Shown: piece after piece, positions 1 to 7,662 of the stretch
Layout: every line of letters begins with the position of its first letter
How positions within the stretch are numbered: the stretch's first letter is position 1
From: a bacterium UBP7_UBA7824
GTDB taxonomy: Bacteria; UBP7; UBA6624
DNA length: 28,366 nucleotides
Reading direction: 5' to 3'
Assembly: GCA_002501535.1 (NCBI GenBank)
Contig: DLTY01000002.1
Coordinates: forward strand, 1 to 28,366
Position numbers and translations under genes: made by a program
The notes under the pieces: generated by a model
Told to the model about the DNA's origin: nothing
What the model saw: only the letters and a program-made list of their open reading frames with translations
The model's database searches: none

Positions 1-1065
1 ATTCCAGGATATATATCTTATATTTCCGGAAGTTCATTAAATGAATTATTAGAAAAAAAAAATATTAATCTTTTTCCAATAGTATTATTTACTGTTGGTT
101 TTTCCATTGTATTTATATGTTTTGGTGCAACAGCATCTTTTTTAGGCTCGATAATATTAGATAATTCTTATGAACTCAGAATTGCAGCTGGAATACTTAT
201 AATAATTTTTTCACTTCAAATAATGGGGATTATTAATTTAAAATTTTTAAATTATGAAAAACGAATCCAAGCTAAAAAAAATAGTAATAATCTAAGTTCT
301 ATTTTTGTAGGAATGGCTTTTGGCTTTGGTTGGACACCATGTATAGGGCCTATATTAGGTTCTATCTTAGCACTTGCATCTGTTGAAGAAAGCTTAAATA
401 GAGGAATAATATTACTATTTTTTTACTCTCTAGGTTTAGCAATTCCTTTTATTATTTCAGGTTACTTAATTCAAAAATTTATGATTTTTTCTAAAAATTT
501 AAAATCAAAAATGAAAGAAAGCGGAATCAGGTTAACCTTAATGAGTTTTTTTGTCAGGGTTGCAGCACAAGCGCTTAAAGATTTTCCACGCATGAATGTT
601 TCTCTAGAGAAAGATACTTTGATAACTAAAAATTATAGAAACATAGGAATGGCAGCTAGCGTAGGGGAGAGCTTGATAGTACCCGTTATCAAGAATGCTG
701 ACCTTTTAAATATTGAAAATCTTGCAACTGAAATAACCAGACTGTCTACTGCTGCTCAAGAAAACAAGTTAACAATGCAGGATATTACAGGTGGAACATT
801 CACAATAACTAATGCAGGCATGTTTGGAGGCCCACTGTTTTCAGCACCTATCATCAACCAACCGGAAGCCGCTATATTAGGTATTCACACAGTGAAAGAA
901 AGGGCAGTTGTCGAAAACGGAAACATTGTTATCAAGCCAATGGTCTATGTATCTTTGTCAAGTGACCACAGAATGGTAGATGGCGTTTTGGCTGTTAGGT
1001 TTTTATGCAGGATCAAAGAGCTGCTTCAACACCCAGGCTTAATGGCAACTGGACCGCTTTTATGA
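1..1065 (+). CDS. Chimeric open frame: CcdA-like membrane protein fragment joined to C-terminal half of a 2-oxoacid dehydrogenase E2
   Basis: The frame is open from base 1 with no stop, so the 5' end lies outside the window. The first ~170 codons match CcdA, the thioredoxin-to-periplasm electron transporter of cytochrome c maturation: an IPGYISYISG start just after the expected first PC motif, several hydrophobic segments, and the second-half WTPCIGP motif. From about base 520 the protein becomes the catalytic domain of a dihydrolipoamide acyltransferase (E2, OdhB/SucB or PdhC type): a GGTFTITNAG motif, NQPEAAILG, and the active-site DHRMVDG near the end. Lipoyl domain, E1/E3-binding domain and the first part of the catalytic domain are all absent. 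By hand count, bases 1-120 are about 20% G+C and bases 661-720 about 37%. No known protein family has this architecture, so the join is probably artificial or recent. The E2 stop overlaps the lpdA start (ATGA), which fits a normal E2-E3 operon on the right side. Confidence 0.85.
   Translation: MPGYISYISGSSLNELLEKKNINLFPIVLFTVGFSIVFICFGATASFLGSIILDNSYELRIAAGILIIIFSLQIMGIINLKFLNYEKRIQAKKNSNNLSSIFVGMAFGFGWTPCIGPILGSILALASVEESLNRGIILLFFYSLGLAIPFIISGYLIQKFMIFSKNLKSKMKESGIRLTLMSFFVRVAAQALKDFPRMNVSLEKDTLITKNYRNIGMAASVGESLIVPVIKNADLLNIENLATEITRLSTAAQENKLTMQDITGGTFTITNAGMFGGPLFSAPIINQPEAAILGIHTVKERAVVENGNIVIKPMVYVSLSSDHRMVDGVLAVRFLCRIKELLQHPGLMATGPLL
500..530. other. Composition and homology breakpoint inside the CcdA/E2 frame
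   Basis: Left of about base 510 the translated protein follows CcdA (a cytoplasmic loop rich in K and S after a transmembrane segment). Right of about base 525 it follows E2 (IRLTLMSFFV onward). The stretch between is A-rich (AAAATGAAAGAAA), the sort of short shared sequence on which an assembler or a recombination event could join two molecules. Base composition shifts at the same place. Confidence 0.7.
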
Positions 1066-2438
1066 AATACGATTTGGTCGTGATTGGTGCTGGCCCAGGC
1101 GGTTACGTATGCGCCTTAAGAGCAGCACAACTTGGTTTAAAAGTTGCTGTTGTTGAAAAGAAAAAAGCAGGCGGAACCTGTTTAAACGTGGGTTGTATAC
1201 CATCTAAAGCTTTACTGGATTCAACAGAAATTTTTTCTGAAATCTCACCAGGAAATGAACATGGAATAGAGGCCAATCAAGCCAGTATTAATTGGTCCAC
1301 CCTACAGTCCAGAAGAGAAAAGATCGTCCAACAATTAACAGGTGGCGTTGAATTTCTTTTGAAAAAAGCCAAAATTGACTATTATCCAGGTTTTGCGGAT
1401 GTGAAATCATGTCATACAGTAATTGTCGGTAGAAATAATCTTGCAACTAAAAATGTTGTTTTGGCTACTGGTTCCACGCCCATAGAAATCCCTTTCTTGC
1501 CATTTGATGGAAAACAGGTTATCAGTTCAACCGAAGCTCTTGATCAGCCAGACATACCAAACAGTCTTATTGTGGTCGGCGGCGGTTATATAGGTCTGGA
1601 AATGGCGAGTGTTTATAGTCGAATTGGAACCGAGGTTACGGTAATTGAAATGATGGATCGAATTGTTCCATTAATGGACATAGACATAAGTAAGCAATTA
1701 CAAAAATCATTAAAAAAGCAAGGCATCAAATTTAAAACATCAACGAAAGTAACTGGTTGTAAAAAAATAAAAAATAAAATTATTTTAAATTTAGAAAAAG
1801 GTAAAAAAACAAGCACTCAAGAGGCCAGCCAGGTGCTTGTTGCTGTAGGCCGTAGACCCAATGCAGGGGGAATAAACCTGAATGCTTTGGGCGTTAACAT
1901 GGATAACAGGGGTTTTGTCTCCGTGAACCAAAACCTGGAAACATCAATAGCGGGCATTTATGCTATAGGTGATTTGGTTCCTGGGCCAATGCTTGCACAT
2001 AAAGCAAGTGAAGAAGGAGTTGTGGTTGCGGAAAGAATTGCTGGGAAGCAAACGGTATTTGATTACAGTTTGATTCCATCTGTGGTTTATACACATCCGG
2101 AAGGCGCTTCAATTGGAAGGACCGCAGATGAACTTAAAGAAGCCAACGTAGAATTCAAAACAGGTATGTTTCCGTTTTCTGCATCCGGAAGGGCTATGGC
2201 TATTGGCTGCACCGAGGGCTTCGTTAAAGTCTTAGCAGACTTAAAAACCGATAAAGTTCTAGGGGTGCATATATTAGGACCCAAGGCTTCAGAGTTGATA
2301 TCTGAAGCAGCAATGGTGATGGGTTTTTGTGGCACTGCTGAGGATATAGGTGTGTTTATTCACGCACATCCAACACTTTCTGAGGCATTAAAGGAAGCCG
2401 CTCTTGAGGCTTCTGGTCATGGTGCAATTCATACCTAA
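1062..2438 (+). CDS. lpdA: Dihydrolipoyl dehydrogenase (E3)
   Basis: Flavoprotein of 458 residues that reoxidises the dihydrolipoyl arm of 2-oxoacid dehydrogenase complexes with NAD+. It shows the N-terminal FAD motif GAGPGG (residues 9-14), the redox-active disulfide GGTCLNVGCIPSK (C40 and C45), a second dinucleotide motif VVGGGYIGLE for NAD, the FAD-contacting YAIGD segment, and the C-terminal HAHPTLSE active-site histidine (about H436). Length is normal for the family. I chose ATG 1062 because it lies directly before the FAD strand and overlaps the upstream E2 stop as ATGA; an in-frame ATG at 1005 would add an unrelated tail. Pairing with E2 suggests a 2-oxoglutarate or related dehydrogenase operon. 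It sits eleven bases ahead of tatA and may be cotranscribed with it. Confidence 0.96.
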   Translation: MKYDLVVIGAGPGGYVCALRAAQLGLKVAVVEKKKAGGTCLNVGCIPSKALLDSTEIFSEISPGNEHGIEANQASINWSTLQSRREKIVQQLTGGVEFLLKKAKIDYYPGFADVKSCHTVIVGRNNLATKNVVLATGSTPIEIPFLPFDGKQVISSTEALDQPDIPNSLIVVGGGYIGLEMASVYSRIGTEVTVIEMMDRIVPLMDIDISKQLQKSLKKQGIKFKTSTKVTGCKKIKNKIILNLEKGKKTSTQEASQVLVAVGRRPNAGGINLNALGVNMDNRGFVSVNQNLETSIAGIYAIGDLVPGPMLAHKASEEGVVVAERIAGKQTVFDYSLIPSVVYTHPEGASIGRTADELKEANVEFKTGMFPFSASGRAMAIGCTEGFVKVLADLKTDKVLGVHILGPKASELISEAAMVMGFCGTAEDIGVFIHAHPTLSEALKEAALEASGHGAIHT

Positions 2439-2448
2439 GGAGAAAACA

Positions 2449-2628
2449 ATGTTTGGATTTATTTTTGCTTTAGGACCAACAGAAATTGCTTTAATTGCAA
2501 TTGTTGTTTTGGTTCTTTTTGGACCCAAAAAAGTTACAGAATTCGCAAGGTCTCTAGGAAGAACTAGCGGTGAATTCAAAAAAGGACTTGAAGAGGGCAA
2601 AGAAATAAAAAAAGATAAAGAAGAGTAA
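2449..2628 (+). CDS. tatA: Sec-independent translocase subunit TatA
   Basis: Small protein of 59 residues. One N-terminal membrane helix (about residues 8-24) is followed by the TatA signature LFGPKKVTEFARSLG and a charged amphipathic, lysine/glutamate-rich tail. TatA oligomerises to let TatC-bound folded proteins cross the inner membrane. ATG 2449 is preceded by a strong AAGGAG ribosome site (2437-2442) overlapping the lpdA stop, so an upstream ATG at 2404 inside lpdA is rejected. No separate TatB is seen in the window, so this may be a minimal TatAC system, or TatB lies elsewhere. Confidence 0.93.
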   Translation: MFGFIFALGPTEIALIAIVVLVLFGPKKVTEFARSLGRTSGEFKKGLEEGKEIKKDKEE

Positions 2629-2637
2629 GGTCACTAT

Positions 2638-3348
2638 ATGCAAGACAAAAAAATGCCTCTATCTGAGCATTTTGCAGACCTGCAAAAAACCCTTTTAAAC
2701 AGTCTTCTTTATTGTTTTTTTGCCTCTGTTCTGTTGTCTTTTTTTCATAAAGAGTTATTGATTGCGTTTCAGGAACCATTAAAAAACGTCGGAATTAGCG
2801 CATTAAATGTTTTATCACCGCAAGAAGGATTTCTTATACCAATCAAGCTTGTATTGATGTGCGGATTGATTGTAGCAACACCTTTGATTGTCAGGGAAGT
2901 TGCCTTATTTGCCTGGCCGGCATTAAGGCAAAATGAAAAAAAGATTCTTCAAACCTTTGTAATCCCAAGTTTTTTAATTGCAATACTGGGAGCTTTTTTT
3001 GCTTGGCAGGTTTTAATACCAATATCAATTGAATTTTTGCTCAAAGCAACAACAAACAACAACCTACAGGCAACATGGACATTGCAATATTGGTTTATTT
3101 TTGTGCAATCTATGTTAATTGCTTCCGTAGCTGCGTTCCAGCTACCAATAGTGATGGGTGTTTTAGCTAGATTTGGTTTAATCGACTCTCATACAGTAAG
3201 AGAAAAAGGCCCACATGCGATCGTCGGACTGCTGATATTGTCTGGTTTTATAACACCTCCAGATGTTGTTACACAGATTATTATCGCTATACCATTAATT
3301 TTGTTGTTTTATTTCAGTATTTTCATAGTCAAGGCAAACGAGGATTAA
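2638..3348 (+). CDS. tatC: Sec-independent translocase subunit TatC
   Basis: Polytopic protein of 236 residues with about six hydrophobic segments. The cytoplasmic start PLSEHFADLQKTLL corresponds to the TatC signal-peptide-binding N terminus, and FITPPDVVTQ near the C terminus is a hallmark TatC motif. TatC recognises twin-arginine signal peptides on folded, often cofactor-containing proteins. It starts nine bases after the tatA stop. None of the four redox proteins that follow has a twin-arginine signal, so their neighbourhood with Tat does not imply export. Confidence 0.93.
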   Translation: MQDKKMPLSEHFADLQKTLLNSLLYCFFASVLLSFFHKELLIAFQEPLKNVGISALNVLSPQEGFLIPIKLVLMCGLIVATPLIVREVALFAWPALRQNEKKILQTFVIPSFLIAILGAFFAWQVLIPISIEFLLKATTNNNLQATWTLQYWFIFVQSMLIASVAAFQLPIVMGVLARFGLIDSHTVREKGPHAIVGLLILSGFITPPDVVTQIIIAIPLILLFYFSIFIVKANED

Positions 3349-3350
3349 AT

Positions 3351-3380
3351 CTGAAATTAATCAAGGTTTTTAAATAGAAT
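3351..3380 (+). promoter_or_regulatory. Possible sigma70-type promoter before the Hdr-like operon
   Basis: The 69-base gap after tatC contains CTGAAA (3351-3356) and TAGAAT (3375-3380) separated by 18 bases, a four-of-six and five-of-six match to the -35 and -10 consensus. In such AT-rich DNA chance matches are common. It would allow the four redox genes to be transcribed apart from lpdA-tatAC. Confidence 0.25.
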
Positions 3381-3417
3381 TAAAAAGTTGTAGATTTGTA
3401 GAAATGGAGGAAAAATT

Positions 3418-5739
3418 ATGGCACGAATAGGTGTTTTTCTTAGCAAAGAGGGAGAGGGTTTGGACCCACTTAACCTGCAATCCATAGCTGATAGGCTAGT
3501 TGAGGAAGTGCAGGAAATAAGTCATGTTTTTATACATGAGGACCTTAACACTGTCGAGGGTTTGGAGGCAATGTCCCAAGAGATAAAAAGTAAAGATGTT
3601 GGATATGTTGTTATCGGTTGTGGCTCCATCGACCAAAGAGAGGAAAATATCAGAAAAACTTTAAATCAAGCTGGTGTAAATGAGTATCTCCTAGAAGTTG
3701 TCAATTTAAAGGAGATGGTTGCTAATGTGCATTCAGAAGAACCTGAAAAGGCTAATGAAAAAGCATTTCAGTTGTTAAAAACAGCAGTTATCAAGGTCGA
3801 ACAAAGCAAACCACTAGAGAAAACACCAATGAGGGTTGAGCAACAGGTTCTGGTTGTTGGTGGTGGTGTTGCAGGGATGACCGCTTCTCTCAGGATTGCG
3901 GATGCTGGTTATAGCGTTGTTTTGGTTGAAAAAGCTCCCGCATTAGGCGGCAAAGTTGCCTCACTCAAGAATCTTTGGCCAAAATTAGAGGAAGCAGATG
4001 ACCTCATGAGAAATCTTTCGATCAGCTGCCATCAGCATGAAAATATAGTTATTTACGACTATTCGGAAGTTAAATCGATAGACGGTGTTCGCGGTGATTT
4101 TGATGTTGAGGTGGTCAGAAAGCCAAGATTTGTCCAAAGCCAAAAAATTGCAGATTTCGATAAGATTCAAGAATCATTAACAACAGATTTCCCAAATAAA
4201 TACACTAATGGAAGAACGAAAGCCAAAGTTCTTTATCAGCCATACGCAGGCTGTGTCCCCCCATTGTTCTTAATAGACCCAGAAAACATAAACCATCCAG
4301 ATGTTAAGAAGTTGATCACACTTGTTCCAGATGGAACCGTCAACCAGGATGAAAAAGAAAAAATTGTTCATGAAAAAGCAGGTGCTGTAATTATGGCTTT
4401 TGGAGCGGGAATGATGGATCTATCTGGTTTGACCAACCTAGCTGCTGGCAATAGCGACAAGGTTCATAGTGCTGCTTCTTTTGAACATTTTAATCTTGAA
4501 AAAGATCAAGAAATATCGTTATTGTGGGTTGCAGATGCTGGTAGCAATGATCCCAAAAATGGTGTTGCCTATGCTTCTGAGGTCCCCTTGATGACCTGTG
4601 TTAAACAGGCGATTTTCGCTAAAAAAATGTCTAACGGAAAAGCACAAACCACAATTGTTTATTCTGACAGAAGGTCAAGAACGAAAGGCTATGAGGAATT
4701 TATCAAGACCGCTGAAGAAAAATATCAAGTACAGATGATCAGGGGTGCTGTTTCCAATATTACCTCCAGATCAAATGGCCTTTCTGTTAGTTTGCACAAT
4801 TTGATACAGGGTCAAGAACAGAAGTTACCAGTTGACCGAGTCATCTTGGCGCCAGAGGTTATTGCTCACAATGACGCAAAACATTTATCAGGCATTGTTG
4901 ATATAGGCCGTGACGAAACCGGTTTTCTTGCGGAAACCCACCCTTCTTTAGAGCCATGTGCAACCAGCAATTCAGGAGTGTTTGTTTGTGGAGATTGTGC
5001 ATCTCCTGGGGATATTAGAGCTGCTGTTTTGACAGCTGAATCAGCAGTTGCTAAAGCCATGGCTGTATTGGCTCAAAAAACCAGTGAGCCTTACAGGTTG
5101 AAGCAAAAAGATGATCAACTTGCAAGGTTTGACGCCCCAGCAAAAGAGGTTGCGCCAGAGAGTTTTCAAACAAATGATGAAAGCGGTATGAACTATACAA
5201 GGTTAAATAATGTTTTTGGCAAAACTGAAAGTGGTGCATCTATACCAGCCTCACCAACAAGAAATATTGAGCTTGCTGGATGGGAGTTGTCTAAATCAAT
5301 TGCTGAAATCGAAAACATTTGGACAGGATCCAATAACGGTAACTGGGAACCAAAGATAACAGGTTTTGCATCACAATATGGTGGCTACCCGCTTTTAGAG
5401 ACACTTGGAAGAGAGGAGGTTTCTTATTCACCTTGTTTTCGATTTTTGAGAGTGCGCTCAACAGCGCATCTAGACCCACTGCTTGTCCTTAAAAGTTTCT
5501 TTAACGGCGCTGATGGTGTTTTTATCATTGGCGGTCCATTGGGTAAGGGAAAGTTCCATAATGATAATTATCTTGCAAAAAGACGATTTAAAGCTTTAGA
5601 GGGGGTTCTTGACGCTGGCGGAATTGAGCCAGATAGAGTTAAGATTTTATTTGTGGACTCTCATCAAATTGACGAGGTTGCTGATCAGCTACACAAGTTT
5701 CACAATGCTGTCTCTAATCTGGGCCCTTTAGGTATTTGA
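3418..5739 (+). CDS. HdrA-MvhD fusion-like flavoprotein lacking iron-sulfur ligands
   Basis: 773 residues. Residues 1-135 follow the HdrA N-terminal domain, 140-555 the FAD-binding HdrA core, and about 645-765 an MvhD/FlxD-like domain. FAD features are kept: VVGGGVAGM (147-154), VLVEK and GGK (177-179), and the late VFVCGDCASPGD segment. Where recalled HdrA consensus has iron-sulfur cysteines, this protein has S9 and E11 (CxC), E192 and D195 (CxxC before ILTPK), and I244, F247, I250 and L254 (ferredoxin CxxCxxCxxxC); the expected cysteine at 291 is isoleucine. Its MvhD cysteines are S652, G655, S681, G706 and G711. The conserved surroundings (for example VPxxF at 280-284, GADGV at 697-701, AKRR at 720-723) remain in register. 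A GGAGG ribosome site sits seven bases before the ATG. FAD binding is likely; electron transfer through clusters is not. Function unknown. Confidence 0.85.
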   Translation: MARIGVFLSKEGEGLDPLNLQSIADRLVEEVQEISHVFIHEDLNTVEGLEAMSQEIKSKDVGYVVIGCGSIDQREENIRKTLNQAGVNEYLLEVVNLKEMVANVHSEEPEKANEKAFQLLKTAVIKVEQSKPLEKTPMRVEQQVLVVGGGVAGMTASLRIADAGYSVVLVEKAPALGGKVASLKNLWPKLEEADDLMRNLSISCHQHENIVIYDYSEVKSIDGVRGDFDVEVVRKPRFVQSQKIADFDKIQESLTTDFPNKYTNGRTKAKVLYQPYAGCVPPLFLIDPENINHPDVKKLITLVPDGTVNQDEKEKIVHEKAGAVIMAFGAGMMDLSGLTNLAAGNSDKVHSAASFEHFNLEKDQEISLLWVADAGSNDPKNGVAYASEVPLMTCVKQAIFAKKMSNGKAQTTIVYSDRRSRTKGYEEFIKTAEEKYQVQMIRGAVSNITSRSNGLSVSLHNLIQGQEQKLPVDRVILAPEVIAHNDAKHLSGIVDIGRDETGFLAETHPSLEPCATSNSGVFVCGDCASPGDIRAAVLTAESAVAKAMAVLAQKTSEPYRLKQKDDQLARFDAPAKEVAPESFQTNDESGMNYTRLNNVFGKTESGASIPASPTRNIELAGWELSKSIAEIENIWTGSNNGNWEPKITGFASQYGGYPLLETLGREEVSYSPCFRFLRVRSTAHLDPLLVLKSFFNGADGVFIIGGPLGKGKFHNDNYLAKRRFKALEGVLDAGGIEPDRVKILFVDSHQIDEVADQLHKFHNAVSNLGPLGI

Positions 5740-5742
5740 AAT

Positions 5743-6636
5743 ATGAATGAGATGAGGATAACGATTCAACGAGAAGCCAGAAGGCTTTTGCAGTTAAATA
5801 AGGTTAGCGTGGTAATAGGTTATGAAGTAGGACCCTATCCAGGCACAACTGCTCCTTGTTTTGCTTTTACTCCAGATGACGCTCAAAGAATTGTTTTTAA
5901 TAGTTTTTCATCAATCAATCTGTCCGTTTATCTTCCAGGAATTACTGGAAATGTCGGTATAGTTGCTACTCCAGCAACTGTAAGATCCATCAAGGAGCTT
6001 GAAAAAGACGGTTTGGTGAATCGTAAAAACCTACATATTATTGGCGTTAAATTTCCAGGAATATTAGACGCCAGGAAATTGAACGTTAATAGGGAAAACG
6101 AGAATACACTTTCAGTCAATGAGCACCCAGAAGCTTTGTGGGAGTGGGCACTCCATGACCTTTATGAGGAACCAGAAGATTACGATATCCTTGTTGAACC
6201 AAGATGGATGAACGACCTTGGGAAGGCTGGAAAATTACAGAAGCCTTCATTGAGTCGTACAAGTGTTGAAAGGTTGGAGCAAATGAGCCACCATGAAAGA
6301 AGACTATACTGGATGAGCTATTTTGAAAAGCATAAACATTCAGACCATAATAAAAATTTATTTCCTTCCACTTATGCAGGTGGAGATCATTTGGAAAAAT
6401 TTAAATATATCAAATCTGCATATAGCTCCAGTGAGCTTTTTTACGAACATCTTTCCTGGGTTTATCAGTCCATGGGTCGAGCTTCTGGTTTTGATCTTTC
6501 AGATCTCACAGAAGATTTCAACCAGATACCACTTTCGACGATTCGGGCTTGGGCTGCTAGAGAGTTTAGGAAGAGTTTCAATTACAGGCCAGGCGGAGAA
6601 GGGCCAAATCCATTGTTGAAAAAGGAAAACATATAA
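5743..6636 (+). CDS. FlxC-like / 4Fe-4S dicluster hydrogenase-subunit homologue with no cluster cysteines
   Basis: 297 residues with a single cysteine (C39). The N-terminal half follows the family seen beside HdrA and hydrogenase modules: VVIGYE, NLSVYL (59-64), NVGIVA, R81, and IIGV (99-102). The family's GCDSR cysteine is A78 and its IGVxC cysteine is F104. The C-terminal half should hold two ferredoxin-type clusters. The first CxxCxxCxxxCPxCYC position reads H197, S200, N203, F207, P208, T210, A212. The second position after GR reads A247, F250, S253, E257, ending in the family's IPL (262-264). The framework is intact but ligands are gone. It begins three bases after the HdrA-like stop; ATG 5752 is an alternative start. 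The FlxC name rests on remembered family patterns and gene order, so the cluster-loss reading is firmer than the exact subunit label. Confidence 0.72.
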   Translation: MNEMRITIQREARRLLQLNKVSVVIGYEVGPYPGTTAPCFAFTPDDAQRIVFNSFSSINLSVYLPGITGNVGIVATPATVRSIKELEKDGLVNRKNLHIIGVKFPGILDARKLNVNRENENTLSVNEHPEALWEWALHDLYEEPEDYDILVEPRWMNDLGKAGKLQKPSLSRTSVERLEQMSHHERRLYWMSYFEKHKHSDHNKNLFPSTYAGGDHLEKFKYIKSAYSSSELFYEHLSWVYQSMGRASGFDLSDLTEDFNQIPLSTIRAWAAREFRKSFNYRPGGEGPNPLLKKENI

Positions 6637-6639
6637 GCC

Positions 6640-7662
6640 ATGAGTGACTATATTTTGTCAAAAGCTAAATTGAAATATTGGTTAGAGGATATCCGAACAC
6701 GAAATGAATTATGGGCACCTGTTGGTTCAAAGGGTGCTGTAAGCTATTTAAAAAATCCAAAGGGAGAAAATGTTGCAACTGATTTTACAAATAGTTTGGA
6801 TTGTCCTAAATATATTTTTTGCCCACAACAAGAAGCCATATGCAACTATGAGATACAAGGAAGAGGCAAGGTGGCCATTGAAGAGATTGAGCCTGATTCA
6901 ACTCCTAGAGTTGTATTTGGTCTAAGGCCACCAGACATCAGGGGGCTTGAGATCCTTGATGCTTATTTGCTAAAAGACCAAGTCGATCAAAGGTATGAAG
7001 CTAAACGCAAGAACACAATAAATATTTGTTTGGGTTACCATAACCCACCTCCTTGTTGTTTTGCAGAATCTGTAGGGGTTGATCTTTTTCCCAAGAATGG
7101 TTCTGATATCCTATTAACAGATATAGGCAGAAGTTATTATGTCGAAACACTTTCAGAAAAAGGTAACAGCTTAATCTCGGAACACTTTAACGATGCCGAT
7201 GATATTGTTCGAAATGAAGCATGGGATATTCAAAAGAAAAGTCAGGGAAAAACAAATTTTGATTTAAATTTAAATCGTTGGCAGGATTTTACTGATAGTG
7301 AAATTTACACATTACCATACTGGGATGAGATTTATTTAGGCGTTATTGCCGATTCAGTAGCCACTAGATATTTTTACTCAGGAACTTATTTTAAGATCGT
7401 TGATGTTAATAGCGGCAACAAGGGTACGAGGTATAAAACCTGGACAACAATGTATTCTCCAGACTTTTCAACATTGGCAAATGGTTATGATTACAAGCCA
7501 AGCCTTAAGGAAAAATTTAAGGATTGGATATTGGAAATGTTTCATTTCTTCCCAAAAAGACATGGTTTTCTTGGCTGTTCGGGAGCGCACAGGTGCGTTG
7601 CAGGAATGACCACAAAGCATGATTTGAGAAAAATTATCTCTAATGTGGATTTTGGATTATGA
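6640..7662 (+). CDS. FlxB / HyhB / AsrA-like subunit with cluster ligands replaced
   Basis: 340 residues. It matches the beta subunit of sulfhydrogenases and anaerobic sulfite reductases: FCPQQEAI at about 60-67, FGLRPPDIRG (93-102, family RPCD), YEAKRKNT (119-126), ILLTDIG (157-163), YVETLSEKG, and the late domain with HRC. The family's main cluster region (CxxCxxCxxxCPTCYCFD) aligns to 235-255, ending GTYFKIVD, and contains no cysteine; there is none anywhere between 140 and 313. The last cluster reads F310, C313, A316, V320. The protein has eight other cysteines: 55, 61, 68, 130, 139, 140, 313 and 319. C55, C61 and C68 fall where the family normally has none and could be a new site. It starts three bases after the previous stop and overlaps the next gene by ATGA. 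Confidence 0.75.
   Translation: MSDYILSKAKLKYWLEDIRTRNELWAPVGSKGAVSYLKNPKGENVATDFTNSLDCPKYIFCPQQEAICNYEIQGRGKVAIEEIEPDSTPRVVFGLRPPDIRGLEILDAYLLKDQVDQRYEAKRKNTINICLGYHNPPPCCFAESVGVDLFPKNGSDILLTDIGRSYYVETLSEKGNSLISEHFNDADDIVRNEAWDIQKKSQGKTNFDLNLNRWQDFTDSEIYTLPYWDEIYLGVIADSVATRYFYSGTYFKIVDVNSGNKGTRYKTWTTMYSPDFSTLANGYDYKPSLKEKFKDWILEMFHFFPKRHGFLGCSGAHRCVAGMTTKHDLRKIISNVDFGL

Noticed and set aside
1005-1061. N-terminal extension of lpdA from ATG 1005.
   Set aside because: It lies within the E2 coding end and is unrelated to the FAD domain; ATG 1062 has the normal start and ATGA coupling.
223-1065. A 280-residue protein starting at ATG 223.
   Set aside because: The frame is open and CcdA-like back to base 1, so 223 is an internal methionine.
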